Origin: Celeribacter litoreus
GTDB taxonomy: Bacteria; Pseudomonadota; Alphaproteobacteria; Rhodobacterales; Rhodobacteraceae
Direction: 5' to 3'
Length of the DNA: 64,000 nucleotides
NCBI RefSeq assembly: GCF_020165855.1
Contig: NZ_JAIUFY010000005.1
Location: forward strand, 62,001-126,000
The notes under the pieces were generated by a model. It ran no database searches and was not told the origin of the DNA. It worked only from the letters and a program-made list of their open reading frames with translations. Within the stretch, counting starts at the first letter, position 1. Every line of letters begins with the position of its first letter. A program made the position numbers and the translations under genes. Of the stretch, positions 17,870-26,337 are shown piece after piece.

Positions 17870-19807
17870 ATGATGTTCCAACGCTCCGCGAAAGCGGCCT
17901 ATTGTATTGTTTTCGCGGTATTTTCCGCATTTCCCGTCTTCGCCTCGCCCGAGTCGGACGCCTTGGAGCGTGCCTACGAAGCGAGATGGCAGGGCAATTG
18001 GGATCTTGCCCGTCAGGAGGTCTCGGGCGTCGGAAGGGACATCATTGATTGGCACTACCTCCGCGCTGGTCGCGGCACATTTGCGGAATATCGTGAGTTC
18101 CTGACGCGCAATGCCGATTGGCCGGGTCTGCCATTGCTCGCGGAAAAGGGTGAGCCGGTGATCCCGATGGATGTCTCGCCGGATGTGGTGATCGACTACT
18201 TGACCGCCTATCCCCCCCAAACAGGGCAGGGGGCATGGAAACTCGTGTCCGCCTATGAGCTCAAGGGGCTGTCGGGGGACGCTCAGGCCAATGCGGTATT
18301 GTTTTGGAATACGCTGCCGATGGACGCTGCCGAGGAGGCGCTTTTCCTTGAGCGCTACGCAGATATCCTCGCCCCGCACCACGCTGCGCGAGCGGAGTGG
18401 CTCCTATGGGATGAAGATTTCGAGGATGCGGCACGACTGTTGCCGTATCTGCCCGACGGCTGGGGAGCATTGATTGAGGCGACGCAAAAGCTCGTCCGTG
18501 ATGAAAACGGTGTTGATGATGCAATCGCGGCCATCCCCGAGGCGCTGTCCGATCATCCGGTCCTTGCGCATGCACGATTTGAGTGGCGCGTGCGTCGTGG
18601 ACGGAATGACGATGCAATTAACCTGATGCTGCAGCACTCCACGCCGCAAGGTATCGGCGAGGCTGAGGCATGGGGAGATCGTCGCCGGACGCTGGCCCGC
18701 CAGATGATGCGCGACGGTAAAGCGCAAATCGCCTACACCATTGCGTCGCGCCATATGCTCGCGCCGGAGCAAGATCACTATACCGATCTCGAATGGCTCT
18801 CCGGATATCTCGCCCTGCGCTACCTGAAAGAGCCGGGTCAGGCTCTAGATCACTTCAACCGGTTCCGGATGGCCGTTGGAACACCGATTTCTCTGGGCCG
18901 TGCGGGCTATTGGGAAGGTCGGGCGCTCGAAGAAATGGGTGCGCTGGATGATGCCGCCGCCGCCTATGAATTCGGCGCGCAGTTTCAGACTTCGTTCTAC
19001 GGCTTGCTCTCGGCTGAGAAAATCGGACGGCCACTGGACCCTGCTCTGACGGGCGAGGCGCGCTTTGATGACTATCAGACGGCGGCGTTCATGGGATCGT
19101 CTGTGTTGCAGGCAGCCTTGCTCCTCGAAGAGGCCGATGAACTGCCGCTCGCGGCGCGTTTCATGCGCCATCTGGGGGAGAGCCTGACGCCCCAAGAGCT
19201 CGGGCAACTGGGTGACCTAGCTCTCGACCACGATCCGTATCTCGCGGTTCTGGTGGCGAAGTTTGCGGCCGATCGCGGCATCGTCCTCAACCGTGCCTAT
19301 TATCCACTGCACGAACTTGCAGAGGCCGATCTGCCTGTGGAGCCAGAGCTGGCCCTGTCGATCGCGCGACGTGAGAGTGAATTCTATGCCAAAGCGCGCT
19401 CGCATGTCGGCGCGCGTGGTTTGATGCAGCTTATGCCCCGCACGGGCGAGGCGATGGCGGGAAAGTTGTCGCTTGAAGGGTTCACAGAGAGCCAGTTGGA
19501 CGATCCTGTGACCAACGCGCGTCTTGGCTCCGCCTATCTCGCGCAGCTTATCGAAGAATTCGGGAATAACGTGCCGCTCGTGGCGGTGGGTTACAACGCC
19601 GGACCGTCGCGCGCCCGCGACTGGATCACGCGCTATGGTGATCCGCGGTCCGGTGAGGTTGATCCTGTGGACTGGATCGAGCATCTGCCCTTCCGCGAAA
19701 CGAGAAACTATGTGATGCGGGTCGCAGAGAGCCTTCCGGTCTATCGCGCACGACTGCACGGCGAGACCGGTCCGGTGCATCTGTCACGCGAGTTGAGCGC
19801 CCGTTAA
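17870..19807 (+). CDS. Soluble lytic murein transglycosylase (Slt-type)
   Basis: A 645-residue periplasmic enzyme that cleaves glycan strands to 1,6-anhydromuramyl products. The signal peptide covers about residues 1-25 (ending VFAS). Residues 30-470 are an alpha-helical superhelix with TPR-like pairs. The C-terminal catalytic domain begins near 490 with ARRESEFY (catalytic Glu502), SHVGARGLMQLMP and GYNAGPSRARDW, all family-1 LT motifs. Its last four bases overlap the stop of the convergent DMT transporter gene. Confidence 0.94.
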   Translation: MMFQRSAKAAYCIVFAVFSAFPVFASPESDALERAYEARWQGNWDLARQEVSGVGRDIIDWHYLRAGRGTFAEYREFLTRNADWPGLPLLAEKGEPVIPMDVSPDVVIDYLTAYPPQTGQGAWKLVSAYELKGLSGDAQANAVLFWNTLPMDAAEEALFLERYADILAPHHAARAEWLLWDEDFEDAARLLPYLPDGWGALIEATQKLVRDENGVDDAIAAIPEALSDHPVLAHARFEWRVRRGRNDDAINLMLQHSTPQGIGEAEAWGDRRRTLARQMMRDGKAQIAYTIASRHMLAPEQDHYTDLEWLSGYLALRYLKEPGQALDHFNRFRMAVGTPISLGRAGYWEGRALEEMGALDDAAAAYEFGAQFQTSFYGLLSAEKIGRPLDPALTGEARFDDYQTAAFMGSSVLQAALLLEEADELPLAARFMRHLGESLTPQELGQLGDLALDHDPYLAVLVAKFAADRGIVLNRAYYPLHELAEADLPVEPELALSIARRESEFYAKARSHVGARGLMQLMPRTGEAMAGKLSLEGFTESQLDDPVTNARLGSAYLAQLIEEFGNNVPLVAVGYNAGPSRARDWITRYGDPRSGEVDPVDWIEHLPFRETRNYVMRVAESLPVYRARLHGETGPVHLSRELSAR

Positions 19808-20673
19808 CGGCGGGCGACCTGACGGGCGCGGAGGAAGGTCACGACACCTGCTCCGACGACGATGATCGCGCCGATCAAGACGTTCGCACGGATCACGTCA
19901 CCGAACGCAAATACGCCAAGCGCCGCAGAAAACGGGAGTTGCAGGTAGGCAAAGGGCTGAATGGCTGAGGCTTCTGCAAGTTCATAGGCCTTGATGAGCA
20001 GGAAGTGCGACGAGATCGAGGTGACGCAAAGTAGGCCCATCCAGAGCCAGTCCCCGGGTAGCATCGGCTCCCAGAACCAGACGCCGACGAGCGATGTGAC
20101 GACAGCGCCTGCGAGGCCTGTGTAAAAGAACGTCACATCCGCGCTATCGAACCGAGAGACATATCGGTTGAGAATGCCATAGAGTGCGAAGCACAAAGCC
20201 GCCGTAAACGGAAAAATCGCATCGAAGGAGATTACGCCGCTACCCGGCTTGATGATGATCATCACACCGATAAAGCCTACGAAGACGAGCGACCAGCGGC
20301 GCCATCCGATACGCTCCCCGAGGATCGGGCCGGAAAGTGCCGTTATCAACAACGGATACGACGCGAAAATCGCAGGCCCGTCGACGAGTCCCATGCGCAC
20401 AAATGCAGTGACCATGATCAGGATTTCGATTGCGAGGATGGCACCACGGAAGAACTGCAATCCGGGGCGCTCCGACTGTAGTGCCCGTTTTAGACCGCCG
20501 CCACGGAGCGATAAGGCCATCACGAAGACCGCAAACACCCAATAGCGGATCATAACGATCATAAAGACGTTGTAGGTCCCCGCGAGGTGGCGGGAAATGC
20601 CGTCCTGCATCGCGAAGATGAAAGTTGCGGCGATCATCAGGATTGTGCCCATGCCAACGTTTTGACGGGTCAT
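19804..20673 (-). CDS. DMT-superfamily transporter (EamA family)
   Basis: A 289-residue inner-membrane protein with ten predicted helices in two EamA repeats of about 130 residues each (internal duplication). The first repeat has MQDGISRHLAGTYN, and the second includes FAYLQLPFSAALGVFAFGD. Such proteins usually export metabolites or amino acids, and the substrate is unknown. The start overlaps the mnmD stop by four bases (ATGA), so it is co-transcribed with the tRNA methyltransferase, with no obvious functional tie. Confidence 0.9.
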   Translation of the reverse strand: MTRQNVGMGTILMIAATFIFAMQDGISRHLAGTYNVFMIVMIRYWVFAVFVMALSLRGGGLKRALQSERPGLQFFRGAILAIEILIMVTAFVRMGLVDGPAIFASYPLLITALSGPILGERIGWRRWSLVFVGFIGVMIIIKPGSGVISFDAIFPFTAALCFALYGILNRYVSRFDSADVTFFYTGLAGAVVTSLVGVWFWEPMLPGDWLWMGLLCVTSISSHFLLIKAYELAEASAIQPFAYLQLPFSAALGVFAFGDVIRANVLIGAIIVVGAGVVTFLRARQVARR

Positions 20674-21335
20674 GATTTCACACCTCGGCTCATATGGCGT
20701 TTGCGTCCGAAACCGGGAGTGCGTTCGACCTCAAATCCTGCATCGCCGAGCTTTTGGCGCACATGGCCCGCCGCTGTGTAGGTCGCGAAGGTTCCGCCCG
20801 TTGCTGTGTGACGCCCGACTTCGAGCATGAGGTCTTCACCCCAGAGTTCCGGATTCTTCGCTGGGGAAAAACCGTCGAGGAACCATGCGTCGGCCATTCC
20901 GTCCCAAGTCGAGAGCGTCTCACGCGCATCCCCGATTTTGACGTCGACGTCGATCTGGCCGAACCGGAAGCGACGTTTGCCCTCGGCCCAGGCGTCGAGA
21001 AACGGGTCAGCGATGGCGCGCGCCTCGGGAAAGGCATCGAGCGCCTGCGCGATGTCTGGCGTGGTCATTGGAAAGGCTTCAAATGAAGTGAAGCGGATGG
21101 CCCCCTCCCCTTGATAGGCGAGCGCGACGGCGAGCATGTTCAATCCCGTGCCGAACCCGAGTTCCGCGATGTGAAAGCCGTCTCGAAGGCGCGCGGGCAG
21201 ATCGTTCCCGGCGATAAAAACATGGCGTGTTTCTTCGAGGCCGGACGCAAGCGAGAAGTAGGGGTCATCGAACTGTGTGGAAACAGGAATGATCCCGTCT
21301 CTCCATGAGATGGAGGCAGTCTGGTCGTCTTGCAT
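20670..21335 (-). CDS. mnmD: tRNA 5-methylaminomethyl-2-thiouridine methyltransferase MnmD
   Basis: A 221-residue SAM enzyme equivalent to the N-terminal half of E. coli MnmC (pfam05430, Methyltransf_30), which makes the last methylation of mnm5s2U34. Visible are DDPYFSLASGLEETRHVFI, the SAM motif AELGFGTGLN, and AWFLDGFSPAKNPELW. The FAD oxidoreductase half is not fused. A FAD-dependent oxidoreductase is encoded divergently 77 bp away. I choose the ATG at 21335 because it matches the family start; a longer reading adds 19 unconserved residues. Confidence 0.92.
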   Translation of the reverse strand: MQDDQTASISWRDGIIPVSTQFDDPYFSLASGLEETRHVFIAGNDLPARLRDGFHIAELGFGTGLNMLAVALAYQGEGAIRFTSFEAFPMTTPDIAQALDAFPEARAIADPFLDAWAEGKRRFRFGQIDVDVKIGDARETLSTWDGMADAWFLDGFSPAKNPELWGEDLMLEVGRHTATGGTFATYTAAGHVRQKLGDAGFEVERTPGFGRKRHMSRGVKS

Positions 21336-21411
21336 GATTTGGCCTATGAGACACGCGAATGCGCGCGAACATGCGGGCGCGCGACGATACATGCAACGGG
21401 TAAATTTGCAG

Positions 21412-22452
21412 ATGGGCAGAGCGGAAATTACGATCTACGGGGCAGGGGCATTCGGTCTGTCCTGTGGGTATGAGGCAGCGAAACGCGGGGCCAAGGTGCG
21501 CGTCATCGATCCGAATGGGGTTGGCGCAGGGTCTTCTGGTGGTGTTGTCGGTGCCCTCGCGCCCCATACGCCGGAGCGCTGGAACGCAAAGAAAGAATTC
21601 CAGTTTCAGAGCCTGATCATGGCGCGTGAGCATTGGCCGGATGTCGAGGCGACGGGTGGCGTGTCGTCAGGCTACGGCAATCTCGGGCGCGTGCAGGCGA
21701 TCAAGGATGATCGCCAATTGCAACTCGCCCGCGAACGGGTTGAACAGGCGAAAACGCTCTGGAAGGGCAAAGCGACATGGGAGGTCGTGACGCAGGGCGA
21801 AACGGGATACTGGGCGCCGATCAGCCCGACGGGATATCTCGTGTATGACACTCTGTCCGCGCGGCTGAACCCGTGGCGGGCGTGTCAGTCTCTGGCCGCC
21901 GCAATCACCGCGCTTGGAGGCGAGGTCGTAACAGAGGGGGGCGAAGAGGGCGCCGTTATCCACGCGTCCGGATGGTGGGGGCTCAAAGAGCTCAGCATCG
22001 CGATGGGCAAAGAAGTCGGCAACGGGGTCAAAGGGCAGGCGATCTTGCTCGATCTCGCTTTGCCGGAGGCTCCGCAACTCTACGGTGAAAGCCTGCATGT
22101 GATCCCGCATTCTGACGGGACAACGGCTATTGGTTCTACGTCCGAGCGGGAGTTTGAGAGTCCCGACACGACAGACGCGCAGGCGGAGGATTTGCTTGAG
22201 AGAGCCTGTGCTGCGGTGCCCATGCTGCGCGGGGCGCGTGAACTCCGTCGTTGGGCGGGCGTCCGGCCTCGCGCGAAATCGCGCGCTCCGATGCTTGGCC
22301 CATGGCCGGGTCGCGACGGGCATTTCATTGCCAATGGCGGCTTTAAGATCGGGTATGGCATGGCGCCGCTCGCAGCGAAGGTGCTTGTCGATCTCATCCT
22401 TGAGGGCAAAGACGAAATCCCTGAGGACTTCCGCGTCGAGGCGTCACTCTGA
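21412..22452 (+). CDS. FAD-dependent oxidoreductase (DAO family, glycine oxidase/MnmC-C-like)
   Basis: A 346-residue flavoprotein with a dinucleotide-binding motif at the N terminus (IYGAGAFGLSCGYEAAKRG) and the DAO-type C-terminal signature (ANGGFKIGYGMAPLAAKV). VIDPNGVGAGSSGGVVGALAPHTPE includes the FAD-contact loop typical of MnmC C-terminal domains and glycine oxidases. Given the divergent mnmD it may supply the carboxymethyl-removing step of the same tRNA modification; this is inference from neighbourhood. The start is one of several in-frame ATGs and is chosen because it lies just before the Rossmann motif. Its end overlaps the convergent FMN reductase gene by 9 bp. Confidence 0.86.
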   Translation: MGRAEITIYGAGAFGLSCGYEAAKRGAKVRVIDPNGVGAGSSGGVVGALAPHTPERWNAKKEFQFQSLIMAREHWPDVEATGGVSSGYGNLGRVQAIKDDRQLQLARERVEQAKTLWKGKATWEVVTQGETGYWAPISPTGYLVYDTLSARLNPWRACQSLAAAITALGGEVVTEGGEEGAVIHASGWWGLKELSIAMGKEVGNGVKGQAILLDLALPEAPQLYGESLHVIPHSDGTTAIGSTSEREFESPDTTDAQAEDLLERACAAVPMLRGARELRRWAGVRPRAKSRAPMLGPWPGRDGHFIANGGFKIGYGMAPLAAKVLVDLILEGKDEIPEDFRVEASL

Positions 22453-22977
22453 GGCAATCGCCCGCAAGGAGGTCATGAGCTTTTCGAGGCCAGCGATGCT
22501 GCGTTCGTTCGTGAGGCGTCCCTGCTCATCGAAGGCGTTTGAGCTATCGGCTATGAGCACTTCGGGCGCTTGTATGATCCGCGTGTTGAATGGCGTCATG
22601 GCCCAGCGAAGCGAATACTGAGACCGTTCGCCGCCCGCGCGTCCGCCAGCGGCGGACATGATCGCGACGGGTTTGCCGTCCCACGGTTTCAGACCAGTGC
22701 GGCTGATCCAGTCGAGGGCATTCTTCAACACGCCAGAGATCATCTTGTTGTATTCGGGGGTGGAGATAATCACAGCATCTGCATCCCGGATTTGCTCCGC
22801 GAGCAGCGTTACCTCCTCAGGCATGCCCTCCTTCTCGAGATCGCCGTCGTACAGCGGCAGCCGCAGATCGGCCCGCGTAAAGTCACTCGGGCCGAAGAGG
22901 CGCACGGCCTCATACATCAGTTTGGTGTTCGTGCTTTCGCTGCGTAATGCGCCTGACATGCCGAGAAGCTTGAGCAT
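22444..22977 (-). CDS. NADPH-dependent FMN reductase family protein
   Basis: A 177-residue flavodoxin-fold protein of the NADPH-dependent FMN reductase group (ChrR/ArsH-like quinone or azo reductases). The FMN phosphate loop GMSGALRSESTNTK lies at residues 5-18, and STPEYNKMISGVLKNALDWISR at about 75-97 is the classic active-site segment, followed by AAGGRAGG. It is a single gene. The substrate is unknown; a general role in quinone or electrophile reduction is known for relatives. Its 3' end overlaps the convergent oxidoreductase gene. Confidence 0.92.
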   Translation of the reverse strand: MLKLLGMSGALRSESTNTKLMYEAVRLFGPSDFTRADLRLPLYDGDLEKEGMPEEVTLLAEQIRDADAVIISTPEYNKMISGVLKNALDWISRTGLKPWDGKPVAIMSAAGGRAGGERSQYSLRWAMTPFNTRIIQAPEVLIADSSNAFDEQGRLTNERSIAGLEKLMTSLRAIASE

Positions 22978-23041
22978 CGATAGGACCCTTTTAAAATCGC
23001 GGTTCTGTTCTAGCTAGGTCTCATGCCCCAGAGGGCAATAT

Positions 23042-23650
23042 TTAGAATTCTACGCCGATCTGTGCTTTGATCCCTGAACGGAACGGATGCTTCACAAGCT
23101 CCATTTCGGTGACGAGGTCGGCAACTTCGAGCAGTTCCTCTTTCGCATTTCGGCCTGTCAGGACAACGTGTGTGAGCGGTGGTTTCTCTTCCTTGAGGAA
23201 GTTCACGACGTCGTTGATGTCGATGTAGTCATAGCGCAGCGCAATGTTGATCTCGTCGAGCAGGACCATCCGGTGTTTCGGATCGCGAATGAGGTCTTTC
23301 GCCTTCTCCCAAGCCGCTTTCGCCATCTCGATGTCTCGGGCTTTGTCTTGTGTCTCCCACGTAAAGCCCTCACCCATCGTGTGGAATTCGCAGAGATCGG
23401 AGAATCTCTCCGTGATCAGATTGCGCTCCCCGCATTCCATCCCGCCTTTAATGAACTGAACAACAGCGGAGGGCATTCCGTGCGCAATGCAACGGAAGAT
23501 CATGCCAAACGCGGCCGAGCTTTTGCCCTTGCCCTTGCCCGTGTGGACGATGATGAGGCCCTTCTCATCGGTTTTCGTGGCCATGATCTTTTCCCGAGCG
23601 GCTTTTTTCTTGGCCATTTTGACGGCGTGGCGGGCGTGGTCGTCAGACAT
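23042..23650 (-). CDS. cobO: Cob(I)yrinic acid a,c-diamide adenosyltransferase
   Basis: A 202-residue CobA/CobO/BtuR-type ATP:corrinoid adenosyltransferase, attaching the 5'-deoxyadenosyl group to Co(I) corrinoids. The P-loop is GKGKGKSSAAFG at about residues 39-50, and VVLTGRNAKEELLEVADLVTEM and the C-terminal HPFRSGIKAQIGVEF are diagnostic. The N-terminal about 25 residues are Lys-rich and extra to the E. coli form. It lies 9 bp from lrgB, likely in one transcript with lrgAB, and 4 kb from the main B12 block. Confidence 0.96.
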   Translation of the reverse strand: MSDDHARHAVKMAKKKAAREKIMATKTDEKGLIIVHTGKGKGKSSAAFGMIFRCIAHGMPSAVVQFIKGGMECGERNLITERFSDLCEFHTMGEGFTWETQDKARDIEMAKAAWEKAKDLIRDPKHRMVLLDEINIALRYDYIDINDVVNFLKEEKPPLTHVVLTGRNAKEELLEVADLVTEMELVKHPFRSGIKAQIGVEF

Positions 23651-23659
23651 GATGTCTCC

Positions 23660-24376
23660 TCAGAAGAAAAGTTGGACGAAGATTGGTGCGGCAATCGCTG
23701 TGAGAATGGCGTTAAGCACCATGCCGATGCCGGCAAATGCGCCGGCGGTTCCGTGCACCTGAAAGGCGCGCGCAGTGCCGATGCCGTGGGCAGCAACGCC
23801 CGTGGCGAAGCCGCGACCGCGGTAATCACGAATGCCTAGCATATTGTTGAGCGGGGTTGTGACAACCGCGCCAATGACGCCGGTAATTAGGACGAGCGCA
23901 ACAGTCAGGGTCGGCAGGCCGCCGATGGCCTCGGATACCCCGATTGCGACGGGCGACGTTGCGGATTTCGGCACGAGAGAGAGAAGCACATCGCCGCGTA
24001 GACCCATTGCGGCGCCAATGGCCACGGCGGACCCCATCGCCACCATCGAGCCGACAAAGAGCGCGGCGATGAGCGGCACTGCGGCGGACTTTACCTTTTG
24101 CCAGTTCTGCCAGAGTGGCACTGCGAGTGCGACAGTCGCCGGCCCGAGAATAAAGTGGATGAACTGTGCGCCCTCAAAATAGGTGCGATAGCTCGTGTCT
24201 GTGACTGTTAGCAACGTGGACAATAGAACCATGGAAATCAGCACGGGATTGACCCAAGGCTTCGCTCCCGAAAGCCGAAAGAACCAGTCCCCGATCAGGT
24301 AAGCAATGATCGTAGCGGACAGCCAAAGGAGTTGTCCCTCGGCGAGATAGGACCAGATGTCGAGAATATCACTCAT
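23660..24376 (-). CDS. lrgB: LrgB family protein (CidB/LrgB)
   Basis: A 238-residue inner-membrane protein with about 8 hydrophobic segments. LrgB/CidB proteins are linked to control of murein hydrolase activity and, in plants and some bacteria, to glycolate/pyruvate movement. Family features seen are FILGPATVALAVPLW, LLSLVPKSATSPVAIGVSEAIGG and AHGIGTARAFQVHGTAGAFAGIGMVLN. The start overlaps the lrgA stop (ATGA), confirming an lrgA-lrgB pair. The functional role in this organism is not shown by the sequence. Confidence 0.93.
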   Translation of the reverse strand: MSDILDIWSYLAEGQLLWLSATIIAYLIGDWFFRLSGAKPWVNPVLISMVLLSTLLTVTDTSYRTYFEGAQFIHFILGPATVALAVPLWQNWQKVKSAAVPLIAALFVGSMVAMGSAVAIGAAMGLRGDVLLSLVPKSATSPVAIGVSEAIGGLPTLTVALVLITGVIGAVVTTPLNNMLGIRDYRGRGFATGVAAHGIGTARAFQVHGTAGAFAGIGMVLNAILTAIAAPIFVQLFF

Positions 24377-24735
24377 AGCGGTGTCTCATCGGCTTCACCA
24401 AGCAGGCGGTTTACGTGCTTGTAGGTCAGTGATCCCGCGCCGATGGCGAGGATTGTCGAGCCGACCAAAGCAACAGCAAGGGGGAAGCCGATCTCCGAGA
24501 CCTGATCGATATATTGCACGATCCCGACGCCTGCTGGCACATACAGAAGTGACAGGTAGGACAGCACATGAGAGGCCGTATCCTTGATCTTTTCGCCCAA
24601 GGACGGGCGCGCGAGCAGCAGGGCCGCCAAGAGCACCATGCCAATAACAGGGCCGGGCAGCTGAAGCATAAAGACGCGTGCGATCACCTCGCCCAAGAGC
24701 TGAAACCCCAGAAACATTGCCAAGTGTATGATCAT
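24373..24735 (-). CDS. lrgA: LrgA/CidA family holin-like protein
   Basis: A 120-residue membrane protein with four helices, the holin-like partner of LrgB. The LQLPGPVIGMVLLAALL motif (about residues 24-40) and the LSLLYVPAGVGIVQY segment are family hallmarks. I chose the ATG at 24735 because AAAGGA lies 6 nt upstream; the longer reading adds 17 charged residues that do not fit. It is first of the lrgA-lrgB-cobO gene group on the minus strand. Confidence 0.91.
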   Translation of the reverse strand: MIIHLAMFLGFQLLGEVIARVFMLQLPGPVIGMVLLAALLLARPSLGEKIKDTASHVLSYLSLLYVPAGVGIVQYIDQVSEIGFPLAVALVGSTILAIGAGSLTYKHVNRLLGEADETPL

Positions 24736-24814
24736 GCGTGTCCTTTCGCGTCGCACCATTGTGGCAGTGTGGCGAACCGGCTGCAAGCGGTGGGGACGAG
24801 CGAAGGATAGGAAA

Positions 24815-24841
24815 AAGGCGCGGCTTTAGTGGCCGCGCCTT
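24815..24841 (-). terminator. Intrinsic terminator after the FNR-box membrane-protein gene
   Basis: A 10-bp stem AAGGCGCGGC/GCCGCGCCTT with a 7-nt loop; the plus-strand A run gives a U tract in the minus-strand transcript. It is 26 bp past the stop at 24868. Confidence 0.88.
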
Positions 24842-24867
24842 CTGTCTTTCGTATCTGTGATCCGGGA

Positions 24868-26073
24868 TTACTCCGCGGGAAGCGCATCAATCGTTACAGA
24901 GCGTGCGAAATGCTGGCTGTTGAGCCGGAAGACGAGCGCGATCACTGCAAACTGGAACGCGATGGCAATGGCGCTGACCACCCAATAGGTCGTTCCGAAC
25001 TTTTCGATCACGCCTGCGCCAACCAGTCCTTTGTTGACGAAGAAGTGCAGGAGCACCGACAGAGCAACACCGGGGCAGACCAATGCATACGAACCTGGGG
25101 ACAGTTTGGACCCGAAAACGAAGTCTTTGAAGTAACCTTGGCGTTTGAGAACCACGAGGCCAAGGCCGAGGAAGACAACCTGCAGGGAGACCATCCGTGC
25201 GAGGAACATCAGCGTGCCAGCAACGTCCGTATGACCGTTGAAGGTGTGCAGACCATGGTCCTGCCGCATGAGGAGGATCGAGAGAATGGTCACAATCGGG
25301 ATCACGATCATGAGGGTCGGGCCTGCTTCTTCGTGAGTTCCGTAGTGTAGCATGGAGTTGAACGCGGTGACCAAAGCAACAGCCGCATAGACCAGCGAGG
25401 CGACCGCGAAGAAGGTCGACATCACAAGCGATGTTCCGACGATCCATGGCTGGTGGGACATAGCGGCCGGTGCAGCCATGCCGACGCCGATCATCGCCAG
25501 TGCGAAGGCCGGCAGCATTTGAGCAAAGGAGTTGTGGGCCGTCACGTCAAACACGCCACCTTTAGACAGCACACGGCCGAGAAAATCACCGATGATTGAC
25601 AGTGCCTGCCATCCAATCAGGGCAAAGGCGATGAGGGCAAGCGGGAAGAGATATTCGACGACTGTCCAGAGCTTGGGCACGAAAACAAGCCCCGCGATAA
25701 ACAGACCATTTACAGCCATGGCGAGTGCGAGCGGCATCGCGAGCATAGTGGATTCGGCATTCGAACACCGCAGGCTTTCGTAGTTCGCGGTTTTCTTGAA
25801 TGCGCGATAGGCGGATATGTTCCAGACCAAGGCCTTCAGGTTGAGGAACACAAAAACGGCAATTCCGATCATGGCGACGGCGATCCCGAATTTGAGCGGC
25901 GCACTGCCGTTGGCCCATGCGGCCGCGATGTCTTCGAAGATTGGAACAGGGCGGCCCGGATGGGGAATCCAGAACATTAGATACATGAAAAAGGTGACAG
26001 AGAGACCTCCGGCACCCAATGAGGCGAGAAAGTAAGTCGGGACATATCTGTCCGCGGCATATGTGGGTTTCAT
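24868..26073 (-). CDS. Polytopic membrane protein, possibly TsoY/SLAC1-like family
   Basis: A 401-residue inner-membrane protein with about ten hydrophobic segments and short loops. I do not recognise an assigned activity. The layout resembles TDT/SLAC1 anion channels, and the segment KGGVFDVTAHNSFAQMLPAFALAMIG recalls proteins annotated as TsoY family (seleno)protein; both links are tentative. Two cysteines stand out (LRCSNAEST near residue 102 and LVCPGVAL near 347). There is no in-frame stop, so no selenocysteine is implied here. A palindromic FNR-type site lies about 60 bp upstream, so the gene is probably induced under low oxygen or nitrogen oxides. It is monocistronic with its own terminator. 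Confidence 0.6.
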   Translation of the reverse strand: MKPTYAADRYVPTYFLASLGAGGLSVTFFMYLMFWIPHPGRPVPIFEDIAAAWANGSAPLKFGIAVAMIGIAVFVFLNLKALVWNISAYRAFKKTANYESLRCSNAESTMLAMPLALAMAVNGLFIAGLVFVPKLWTVVEYLFPLALIAFALIGWQALSIIGDFLGRVLSKGGVFDVTAHNSFAQMLPAFALAMIGVGMAAPAAMSHQPWIVGTSLVMSTFFAVASLVYAAVALVTAFNSMLHYGTHEEAGPTLMIVIPIVTILSILLMRQDHGLHTFNGHTDVAGTLMFLARMVSLQVVFLGLGLVVLKRQGYFKDFVFGSKLSPGSYALVCPGVALSVLLHFFVNKGLVGAGVIEKFGTTYWVVSAIAIAFQFAVIALVFRLNSQHFARSVTIDALPAE

Positions 26074-26132
26074 CTTTGGGCTCCATACATATTCTTTAAA
26101 TTGAATATATATAAATCCAAAAAGATATATTT

Positions 26133-26146
26133 TTGATATAGGTCAA
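26133..26146 (-). promoter_or_regulatory. FnrL/Dnr-type binding site
   Basis: The sequence TTGAT-ATAG-GTCAA matches the FnrL/FNR consensus TTGAY-N4-RTCAA at every specified base. It is centred about 66 bp upstream of the ATG of the minus-strand membrane protein. This is compatible with a class II activator site if transcription starts about 25 nt before the gene. Confidence 0.75.
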
Positions 26147-26250
26147 ATCTTGGAGAGTTTCTTTTTAACGACCGGTCCCTCTCAATGAGGGGATGACAAA
26201 CGCCGTTGCCCGTCTAAATCTAGGTGATCGCACCATCAGGTGAGATTTGT

Positions 26251-26266
26251 GACAGGGCACCCTGTC
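26251..26266. promoter_or_regulatory. Short perfect palindrome upstream of the MOSC gene
   Basis: GACAGGG-CA-CCCTGTC, 7-bp arms with a 2-bp centre, lies 71 bp before the MOSC start. There is no T tract, so a repressor or activator site is more likely than a terminator. No cognate regulator is in the window. The remainder of 26147-26337 shows nothing else. Confidence 0.35.
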
Positions 26267-26337
26267 CTTTGAGCCAACTGCTCTTTCCGTTTCGAATCGT
26301 GTAGGAGAGCGCGGAAGCTAAGTTGTTTAGGGAAAAC

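Noticed and set aside
16843-18048. 401-codon plus-strand frame over dapA
   Set aside because: Opposite dapA, whose catalytic residues are all present; no domain seen.
24868-26073. Selenocysteine-coding gene
   Set aside because: The frame is uninterrupted by TGA and no selenocysteine insertion stem was identified.
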